A DNA stretch of 5,062 nucleotides from Alphaproteobacteria bacterium. GTDB taxonomy: Bacteria > Pseudomonadota > Alphaproteobacteria > UBA828. The notes beneath the pieces were generated by a model. It searched no databases and had not been told where the DNA came from. It worked only from the letters and a program-made list of their open reading frames with translations. Shown here piece after piece: positions 1 to 5,062 of the stretch. The position numbers and the translations under genes are program-made. The DNA lies in assembly GCA_018668475.1 (NCBI GenBank), contig JABJCZ010000095.1, positions 1-5,062 of the forward strand. Reading direction: 5' to 3'. Position 1 is the stretch's first letter, and each line of letters starts with the position of its first letter.

Positions 1-2
1 AA

Positions 3-389
3 CACAGGGCGTGTATCGATTCGATGAAGGGTGTGCCCGGGTGCACAGTTTTGCGCTGCGAGACGCCAGGCGATACGACTGTTGTTACAGGCGGTATTCA
101 CGAAGATATCTTGCTCAACCGGGTTCTGTTGCGCATGCGTGCTCAGCCAGCGCCGGGCAAGTTGCTGGTCATTTGCACGAAGGTCGAAAAAGAGTGGCGC
201 ATCGGTCGGGCATCCGGCGTTCGCGGTGTGCCGCCTGAGTTCGCTACGGATAAGGTCTATGACAATGAGCAGGACCCGCAGCACGACATCTTCCTGATGC
301 GCCTGGATGAGTTTTCGGAGAGCGATGGATATCCGGAAGATTTCCATGAGGGCTGGAAGCGTCGGAATGACATGTGGGCCACGACCTGA
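3..389 (+). CDS. N,N-dimethylformamidase small (alpha) subunit-like protein, 5' end probably outside the window
   Basis: The frame is open from the first bases to the TGA at 387-389, giving 128 visible codons. The first ATG is at 24 with only a weak AGGG upstream, so the real start may lie before the window. The central part (about residues 35-105, counted from ATG 24) resembles the second half of the dimethylformamidase small subunit as I remember it: an N/QRV..R.QP..GK stretch, then EKEWRIGR, and a closing FLMRLDE element. The N-terminal portion does not match what I recall. In the known enzyme the small subunit is about 130 residues, mostly helical, and packs on the large catalytic subunit without carrying the iron. 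The large-subunit gene follows 111 bases downstream in the same direction, which strongly supports the call. No signal peptide or membrane segment is visible, so a cytoplasmic protein is expected. The role is moderately sure; the start is uncertain. Confidence 0.66.
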   Translation, partial: HRACIDSMKGVPGCTVLRCETPGDTTVVTGGIHEDILLNRVLLRMRAQPAPGKLLVICTKVEKEWRIGRASGVRGVPPEFATDKVYDNEQDPQHDIFLMRLDEFSESDGYPEDFHEGWKRRNDMWATT

Positions 390-430
390 CGGTCGCAGCA
401 CTTACGATTCTATCAAGCAGAATATTCTCC

Positions 431-472
431 GTTTCGGTGCCCAGAAGCGGCTGACCGCCGGGCACTTGAAAC
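431..472 (+). promoter_or_regulatory. Imperfect hairpin between the two dimethylformamidase subunit genes
   Basis: GTTTCGGTGCCC (431-442) can pair with GGGCACTTGAAAC (460-472). This gives six perfect pairs, one G-U wobble, a bulged T at 467 and five more pairs. Inside it, GCGG (447-450) pairs with CCGC (455-458) around a CTGA loop. No T-tract follows, so it is not a standard terminator. It ends 28 bases before the large-subunit ATG. It could protect or process the mRNA and so set the relative amounts of the two subunits; that role is inference. Confidence 0.45.
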
Positions 473-486
473 TGAATAGTATGGGG

Positions 487-493
487 AAGGGAG
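487..493 (+). promoter_or_regulatory. Ribosome binding site of the dimethylformamidase large subunit gene
   Basis: AAGGGAG lies seven bases before the ATG at 501. This favours 501 over the in-frame ATG at 510, for which the spacing would be long. Confidence 0.6.
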
Positions 494-500
494 ACTTCGA

Positions 501-2897
501 ATGTCGTTTATGAAATTGACCGGGTACGCCGACAGGTGGGGCGTACATCCGGGTGACACAATCAAGTTCTATATCAATTGTGACGGCCCAAAGGAATACA
601 ACGCGCAGCTCGTGAAAATGATTCACGGCGATACCAATCCGCGCGGTCCGGGCGTTATCGAGCATGACCTTGATGCGTCATTCAACGGTACCCAGGCGGG
701 GCGCAAGCAGATCATTCACAGTGGTTCCTACGGCTTTGTCGAGGATAAGCCGCAGTTCCATGTCGACAGCTTTACGGTTCAATGCTGGGTCTGGCCGACA
801 ACGCCGAAAACCCATCCGAAATACTGGAAGCATGGCGCCCAGGGGCTTGTGACCAAGTGGCATGACAACAAGGGCTTTGGCCTGTTCGTCAACGAAGACG
901 GCTGCGCTGAGCTGCGGATCAATGGCGAGAAGATCACGACCGGCGCTCCGCTGCGTGACCACGCCTGGCACTTCATCGCCGCGAGCTACGATGCCGCCAC
1001 TGGTGAGGCGACCCTCTATCACGAGCCGCAGATCAACTATGCGCTGGACCCGGTCATCGAGCCTGTCACCGCCAAGGTGAGCGGCGGCGTGAAGCATGAC
1101 AATAGCCCCGTGGTGCTTGCCGGTTATACTGGCTCCCACAGTGATGATCCGACGGCGCAGTCATCTGTGCCGGCCGGTATCGTTATTAATGGCCATTACA
1201 ACGGCAAGCTCGATGACCCGCGGATTTGTAACCGCGCATTGAATCGAGCTGAAATTGAGACCATGAAACTCGGTGCGCAGCGTGGTCTGACCGAGCGTCG
1301 CAACGCTGGTCCGACCGATGAGCTGTCGGCTTGCATTGTCGCGGCCTGGGATTTCTCGGACGGTATCGACACGCTCTATGCCCGCGATCATGGGCCGTAT
1401 GTGTTTGATGCGCAGATCATCAACTGCCCGACCCGTGCCATGACCGGCCATAACTTCTCCGGCCACAACTTTGACTGGAAGCACGCCGAGAAAGAATACG
1501 GCGCCATCCACTTCCATGATGACGACATTGACGACGCCCGCTGGGAAGTCAGCCTTGAGTGGTCGGTGCCGGCAGGCTTCGAGAGTGATTCATACTGTGT
1601 GCGTCTGACAACCAGCGACGGTGACGAGGATTACATTCCGTTCTGGGTGGTGCCACGGGTGGGCGAGGAGCAGGCCAAGATTGCGGTCATGATTCCGACG
1701 ATTAGCTATATGGCCTACGCCAATGAACATCTTGCCAGCAACGCTGGCGGCGCCGAGCTGTTGGTTTATCGTGTGCCGATCATGCAGCAGCAGAACATGT
1801 TTCTGGCCGAACATCGGGAATACGGCGGGTCGATTTACGATACCCATACGGACGGTAGCGGTTTGTGCCTGTCGTCGCGTCTGCGCCCGATCCTCAGTGT
1901 CCGTCCTCAGTATGATCACTTCCTGACGCAGGCACCGTGGCAGTATCCGGCGGACTTGCACCTGATCTACTGGCTCAATCAGATGGGCTACAAATACGAT
2001 GTGATTACCGATGAGGACGTGAGCTACGATGGTCTCGCCCGTCTCGAAAATTACAACGTGATCATTACGGGCTCCCATCCAGAGCACAACACGGGCCCGC
2101 AACTCGATGCGTTGCATGACTACACGCAGCGTGGCGGTCGCCTGATGTATATGGGTGCTGATGCTTGGTATTGGGTGCATTCCTTCCACCCGGGCTACGA
2201 TGATATCGGCCGTGGGGTTATGACCGAGATGCGTCGTTGTGAGTCTGGCATTCGGACGTGGCGGGCCGATCCTGGTGAATATTATCATCAGGGCACCGGC
2301 GAGCTTGGTGGCATGTGGCGCTACCGTGGGCGTTACCTCCACTCGGTGGCCGGCACGGGAATGTCGTCAGAAGGCTTCGATATCTCCAGCTACTACTCGC
2401 GCACGCCTGAATCGAACGATCCGCGTGTTGACTGGGCCTTTGATGGCATCGAGTACGACGAGAAACTCGGTAACTTCGGTCTTGTCGGCGGCGGCGCTGC
2501 CGGCACTGAGCTCGATATCGTCGATACCATGCTGGGGTCGCCTCCGCATACGCTCGTTGTGGCCACATCGGCTGGCCGACACACCGAAGGCTATCTGCTT
2601 GTTATGGAAGACTTCGGCTTTAATCAGCAGGGCCTCGACGGCACGCAGCATCCGCGTGTTCGCTCCGACATCGCCTATCACGAAACACCCAATGGCGGTG
2701 CCTGCTTTGCTTTCAGTTCCATTGCGTTCTGTGGCTCGCTGCCATGGAACAACGGCGACAACAACATTTCACGCCTGGTGAAAAACGTTGTCGACCGGTT
2801 CGCGGCAGATGGTCCGCTTCCCGCACCGCCGGCGGATTCCGTCAAGCATCGCGGTCGGGCCGACTATGATCCGCCAATGAACAAGCAGCGCAAATAG
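501..2897 (+). CDS. dmfA2: N,N-dimethylformamidase large (beta) subunit
   Basis: This is the catalytic subunit of an iron amidohydrolase that splits N,N-dimethylformamide, or related small formamides, into an alkylamine and formate. The protein has 798 residues; known members are about 760. The N-terminus (about 4-60) carries the family's GYADRWGVHPGDTIKFY stretch. Residues about 85-260 form a LamG/concanavalin-like domain with FTVQCWVWP near 91-99 and AWHFIAASYD near 155-164. A beta-rich linker (about 327-385) leads into a C-terminal domain with a class I amidotransferase-like fold, including ITGSHPEHN (522-530). The Paracoccus enzyme binds one iron through two tyrosines and a glutamate (from memory Tyr399, Tyr440, Glu521, with His519 nearby). 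The matching residues here appear to be Tyr406 (or Tyr403), Tyr446 (or Tyr441), Glu528 and His526, so the site looks intact. No signal peptide is seen; it should be cytoplasmic. The small-subunit gene precedes it and a terminator follows directly. Family assignment is firm; the physiological substrate is inferred. Confidence 0.9.
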   Translation: MSFMKLTGYADRWGVHPGDTIKFYINCDGPKEYNAQLVKMIHGDTNPRGPGVIEHDLDASFNGTQAGRKQIIHSGSYGFVEDKPQFHVDSFTVQCWVWPTTPKTHPKYWKHGAQGLVTKWHDNKGFGLFVNEDGCAELRINGEKITTGAPLRDHAWHFIAASYDAATGEATLYHEPQINYALDPVIEPVTAKVSGGVKHDNSPVVLAGYTGSHSDDPTAQSSVPAGIVINGHYNGKLDDPRICNRALNRAEIETMKLGAQRGLTERRNAGPTDELSACIVAAWDFSDGIDTLYARDHGPYVFDAQIINCPTRAMTGHNFSGHNFDWKHAEKEYGAIHFHDDDIDDARWEVSLEWSVPAGFESDSYCVRLTTSDGDEDYIPFWVVPRVGEEQAKIAVMIPTISYMAYANEHLASNAGGAELLVYRVPIMQQQNMFLAEHREYGGSIYDTHTDGSGLCLSSRLRPILSVRPQYDHFLTQAPWQYPADLHLIYWLNQMGYKYDVITDEDVSYDGLARLENYNVIITGSHPEHNTGPQLDALHDYTQRGGRLMYMGADAWYWVHSFHPGYDDIGRGVMTEMRRCESGIRTWRADPGEYYHQGTGELGGMWRYRGRYLHSVAGTGMSSEGFDISSYYSRTPESNDPRVDWAFDGIEYDEKLGNFGLVGGGAAGTELDIVDTMLGSPPHTLVVATSAGRHTEGYLLVMEDFGFNQQGLDGTQHPRVRSDIAYHETPNGGACFAFSSIAFCGSLPWNNGDNNISRLVKNVVDRFAADGPLPAPPADSVKHRGRADYDPPMNKQRK

Positions 2898-2916
2898 CTG
2901 CGATAGCATTCAGATT

Positions 2917-2955
2917 GAGGATGTGGCACTTTTGGGTGTCACATCCTCTTTCTTT
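2917..2955 (+). terminator. Intrinsic terminator after the dimethylformamidase genes
   Basis: GAGGATGTGGCAC (2917-2929) pairs with GTGTCACATCCTC (2936-2948). The stem is 13 pairs with a single G-U wobble around a TTTTGG loop, followed at once by TTTCTTT. It starts 19 bases after the large-subunit stop codon. The arrangement is that of a Rho-independent terminator for + strand transcription, and it implies that the Rieske-like gene downstream has its own promoter or depends on read-through. I found no convincing -35/-10 pair in the remaining 93 bases before that gene. Confidence 0.88.
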
Positions 2956-3037
2956 ATGAGCCCCGTCAGCGGGTATCTGATTGAGGCTGAACCGCGCAGG
3001 GGCCGATTGGAAAATCGCGAGGGTTGATTGGGACAAC

Positions 3038-3042
3038 AGGTG
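3038..3042 (+). promoter_or_regulatory. Probable ribosome binding site of the Rieske-like gene
   Basis: AGGTG lies six bases before the ATG at 3049 and is the only purine-rich match at a suitable distance. It supports that start. Confidence 0.4.
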
Positions 3043-3048
3043 TAATCG

Positions 3049-4227
3049 ATGGCTCTTCATCCGGAACTCGGATATTTCGACGAGGGTGCCGACCTCACGG
3101 ACCCTTCTCTCTATGAGGGCGCGCGGGGCGAGTTCGGCCATGCGAGCATTCTCAATCCAGTTGCATTTCGTTCACGCATCTTTGCCGAGCTGGAAGATGA
3201 AAAAATATGGACGCGCCTGTGGTGCTGCATCGGCTCTGAGCAGCAAATTCCGGCCGTCGGCGACCTGCTTCCCTACACGTTGGGCAATCACGGTGTTCAT
3301 GTTCAGCGAACCGAGACCGGCTATTCGGGCAGGTTTAACTTTGCCCAACACGGGGGTTGTCGCGCAGTGCCGGCGCAATGCCAGACCGGAACGAAAACAC
3401 GCTGTTCCTACACATCTTGCGGCTACAGCCGGGACCGCGATGTGATCCGCATTGCCGACGTTGATGAAGATACGCCGGTGCTCCGGCACTTTGTTGGTGA
3501 TATGCCGGAGCGCATGTTGCCGGTCAGTGTCGATACCTGGCAGGGTCGAGTTTTTGTGAACATAGACCAGAACGCTGCATCCCTGCAGGAGCAGCTGACC
3601 GGGCTGGACGGCGCCATCGGGGTAGATCTGGCGGCCTTCGAAGACCAAGCCGGTTTCTGGCAAAAACATGATGGTAACTGGAAAGTTTTGCTCGGCGCCC
3701 TCGCCCAGACCCTTGGCGATGAATTTGATGACGGTCGTGGCGATCCGATGGTGCAACCGGCGCCGACCACCATGACAGACGATATTGCGCCTGGATTTGT
3801 GGTTGCTCGGGAAACCGCTTCGGCAGGAGCTGACCCACGTACGTTGTGCTGGGTATTTCCGAACCTGATTCTCGATATTTCGGGGCCGTGGTTTGCGATG
3901 ATCATTGTACAGCCGACCGGGCTGGACGAGTCCTTGGTACGCGTGAGAATTGCCGGCACGGCGGCTGTCGCGGGCGATGCATCTGCGATCGCCGCTCAGA
4001 AAATCAGATGGCAGGAGCGGCTGCAGCGTGCCAATGATTTGGCGGGGTGGCGGCAAAAGGAATTTTCCGAATGGGGTACTCCGCACAAACCCGAGACGTC
4101 AGTGGATGTACTGCCGACAGCAGAGGGTGGTGCGGCTTATTTATTTCAGCGTTATTTGATTGAGAGGTTGCTCGCCGAGCATGATTACGTCTGGAACGCG
4201 CCGCTCTATACAAGCGCGCGGCGCTAG
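3049..4227 (+). CDS. Rieske oxygenase alpha-subunit homologue with degenerate metal sites (probable pseudoenzyme)
   Basis: The 392-residue protein follows the layout of ring-hydroxylating oxygenase alpha subunits: F..IFAELEDEKIW..LW, then GSEQQIPAVGD (62-72), a Rieske region (about 94-130), TWQGRVFVNID (163-173), GNWKV at 209-213 opening the catalytic domain, and VFPNLILD (269-276) with a C-terminal helix. The normal Rieske motif is CxH...CxxH. Here it reads AQH (99-101) and CSYT (119-122), so one cysteine is Ala99 and one histidine is Thr122. In the catalytic domain the positions that should hold the two iron-binding histidines, 14 and 19 residues after the Asn of NWK, are Asp224 and Gly229, and the bridging Asp position is Thr221. 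Extra cysteines stand at 104, 111 and 124. The frame is intact over the whole length, which argues against a decaying gene. It therefore cannot be an ordinary dioxygenase; it may be a binding, sensory or structural protein, or bind metal differently. It lies behind a terminator and 30 bases before the next gene. Confidence 0.85.
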   Translation: MALHPELGYFDEGADLTDPSLYEGARGEFGHASILNPVAFRSRIFAELEDEKIWTRLWCCIGSEQQIPAVGDLLPYTLGNHGVHVQRTETGYSGRFNFAQHGGCRAVPAQCQTGTKTRCSYTSCGYSRDRDVIRIADVDEDTPVLRHFVGDMPERMLPVSVDTWQGRVFVNIDQNAASLQEQLTGLDGAIGVDLAAFEDQAGFWQKHDGNWKVLLGALAQTLGDEFDDGRGDPMVQPAPTTMTDDIAPGFVVARETASAGADPRTLCWVFPNLILDISGPWFAMIIVQPTGLDESLVRVRIAGTAAVAGDASAIAAQKIRWQERLQRANDLAGWRQKEFSEWGTPHKPETSVDVLPTAEGGAAYLFQRYLIERLLAEHDYVWNAPLYTSARR

Positions 4228-4257
4228 AGCCTGAGAGCCAAACGGAATCAATGCGCG

Positions 4258-4563
4258 ATGGTCTATAGCGTTCAACAGATAAAATACGATTTTCTGGCCT
4301 ACATGAAAGAGTTTGGCGGAGACTTCGATGCCTATTTCGTCGGGCTTTCCGCTGATCCCAAGAAGACGTTGTTTGAAGACCACATGGTCGATAAAGACAG
4401 TGATCCATGGCTCTACAAGCAAACCCTGACATTTCAAGCGGCCCGAACAGTGCAGAAATATTTTCTGGATGTGCTGGCCACTGATGGTGAGCCTGTTTTG
4501 ACGGGCGACGAGGATACAGATTGCGTCTATGTCTACAAAAAAAGTGACAAAACGACCCCGTAA
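4258..4563 (+). CDS. Small conserved-looking protein with a weak GIY-YIG-like pattern
   Basis: This 101-residue protein begins 30 bases after the Rieske-like gene, so the two are probably cotranscribed. The start ATG at 4258 is preceded only by a weak ACGGAA; an ATG at 4251 is out of frame. The sequence is acidic and aromatic-rich. It has AYFVGLSADPKKTLFEDH near 25-42, then AARTVQKYFLD near 61-71, an acidic DGEP...GDEDTD segment and a VYVYKK end. The order Y-x-VG-x-x-x-DP-x-x-x-LF-x-x-H, then AR.V..YF and a DG segment, recalls small GIY-YIG-type domains, but the nuclease GIY half is not evident, so any enzymatic role is unproven. I believe similar short proteins occur in alphaproteobacteria, but this is memory and not a search. 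No signal peptide or membrane segment is visible. The reading frame is very likely real; the function is unknown. Confidence 0.72.
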   Translation: MVYSVQQIKYDFLAYMKEFGGDFDAYFVGLSADPKKTLFEDHMVDKDSDPWLYKQTLTFQAARTVQKYFLDVLATDGEPVLTGDEDTDCVYVYKKSDKTTP

Positions 4564-5062
4564 GCGCCCTGCCAGTAAAGCGGCAGTAGATAATGCGGCG
4601 GCCCTGGAGGTCGGGCGCAAGGCTTATATGAAGGGCGATTTTGCGGCGGCTCGCGATGTTTGGATGCCGCTTGCCGATACTGGAGATGCCGAGGTGTTTG
4701 CGAGTGGTGCTTTTAGCAACCCCTCAAATTGGAAAAGTGGACCACTTGATGTAAGATGGGACGATAATAGAAAAGTTTGGGCTGCTGGTCTAGATAACAA
4801 AACTTACCTAGTGAAAATGACCAATACTTACAACCCATCCCATTTCTCTTATGAGGTACAAAGAAGCGATTCTCGCTCACAATATAGTCGTGATACACTC
4901 TCCGCTAAAGCTTTTAGTAAAGCTGCGCCAATTCATGATCCTGAATTTGAAGCATATACAGCCAATCTAAACAATGTGGGGGCTTTTGAAAGACTTGATT
5001 TTACTGGTTTAGAATTCCCTCATTACGAAGCGTTTATTATTAGAGAAACTAAAGATGAGGTG
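4529..5062 (+). CDS. Sel1/TPR-type N-terminus joined in frame to an unrelated AT-rich segment, 3' end outside the window
   Basis: An ATG at 4529 opens a frame of 178 codons that runs off the window without a stop. It overlaps the preceding gene by 35 bases. Residues 1-17 are rich in lysine and arginine. Residues about 26-55 (ALEVGRKAYMKGDFAAARD, then VWMPLADTGDAE) are a textbook opening of an alphaproteobacterial Sel1/TPR protein, in which a second half-repeat beginning AQxxLG would normally follow. Instead the protein continues as VFASGAFSNPSNWKSGPLDV with no Sel1 pattern. Codon use changes at the same place: arginine is CGN in 5 of 5 codons before it and AGA in 5 of 7 after it, and leucine CTA/TTA appears. 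The later part, with GPLDVRWDDNRKVW at 71-84, resembles structural proteins of marine phages as I recall them. The two halves probably do not belong to one natural gene. The ribosome binding site is weak (GAGGA about 15 bases upstream). Confidence 0.6.
   Translation, partial: MSTKKVTKRPRKRPASKAAVDNAAALEVGRKAYMKGDFAAARDVWMPLADTGDAEVFASGAFSNPSNWKSGPLDVRWDDNRKVWAAGLDNKTYLVKMTNTYNPSHFSYEVQRSDSRSQYSRDTLSAKAFSKAAPIHDPEFEAYTANLNNVGAFERLDFTGLEFPHYEAFIIRETKDEV
4691..4725. other. Probable junction between two unrelated sequences
   Basis: Up to about 4693 the sequence is GC-rich and encodes a Sel1-type repeat ending in GDAE. From about 4710 it is AT-rich, uses AGA, CTA, TTA and AAT freely, and stays that way to the window end. 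The change happens within a few codons. No inverted repeat, target duplication or integrase-type site is visible that would mark a mobile element edge. A contig misjoin is the simplest reading; recombination with phage DNA is the alternative. Confidence 0.6.

Noticed and set aside
1..60. Possible frameshift at the start of the small-subunit gene, because the +2 frame also reads plausibly (GVYRFDEG)
   Set aside because: I cannot align the N-terminus of this protein to a known one well enough to choose; the frame that continues into the recognisable part is open to the window edge.
307..513. Short + strand frame spanning the end of the small-subunit gene and the gap
   Set aside because: It has no recognisable features, overlaps both subunit genes in another frame and would cover the large-subunit ribosome binding site.
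1590..2342. Open frame of 250 codons on the - strand
   Set aside because: It is antisense to the dimethylformamidase large subunit, whose + strand protein is clearly conserved; no motif or upstream signal supports the antisense reading.
2913..2986. Repeated GATTGAGG at 2913-2920 and 2979-2986
   Set aside because: Only two 8-base copies, one overlapping the terminator stem, with no further pattern; chance is enough to explain it.
2956..3048. Promoter for the Rieske-like gene
   Set aside because: TTGATT at 3024 and TGTAAT at 3041 are only 11 bases apart, and no other box pair has suitable spacing.
3172..4086. Long open frame of 304 codons on the - strand
   Set aside because: It lies wholly opposite the Rieske-like gene, has no recognisable domain and is explained by the GC-rich codon structure of the + strand gene.
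1..5062. CRISPR array, tRNA, rRNA or insertion sequence
   Set aside because: No regularly spaced repeats, no cloverleaf-like sequence, no transposase frame and no terminal inverted repeats were seen.

Overview
The window looks like a fragment of an alphaproteobacterial genome, probably from an environmental or marine metagenome. It is GC-rich up to about position 4,700, with CGN arginine codons and tightly packed genes on the + strand. The last ~350 bases are clearly more AT-rich and read like a different genome.

Layout, all on the + strand: (1) 3-389, the 3' part of a protein resembling the small (alpha) subunit of N,N-dimethylformamidase. (2) 390-500, an intergenic stretch with a strong imperfect hairpin (431-472), then a good Shine-Dalgarno for the next gene. 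(3) 501-2897, a full-length N,N-dimethylformamidase large (beta) subunit with a LamG-like domain and a C-terminal domain that keeps the residues expected for the Tyr/Tyr/Glu iron site. (4) 2917-2955, an intrinsic terminator that closes the dimethylformamidase unit. (5) 3049-4227, a Rieske oxygenase alpha-subunit homologue whose metal sites are both degenerate: two of four Rieske ligands and both catalytic histidines are replaced, and several extra cysteines appear where the Rieske cluster should be. (6) 4258-4563, a small conserved-looking protein with a weak GIY-YIG-like pattern. (7) 4529-5062, an open frame running off the window. It starts as a Sel1/TPR-type protein and switches at about codons 55-65 to AT-rich sequence with a different character, most simply explained by a contig misjoin.

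Functionally, the first two genes should form an iron-dependent amidohydrolase that splits N,N-dimethylformamide or a related small N-alkylformamide into an alkylamine and formate, feeding one-carbon metabolism. The Rieske-like protein lies behind a terminator, so it is probably transcribed separately, with the 101-residue protein following 30 bases later. A link between the amidohydrolase and the Rieske-like protein rests only on proximity. The best candidate for undescribed biology is that Rieske-like protein: the scaffold is well kept and the frame is intact, but it cannot work as a normal Rieske dioxygenase.
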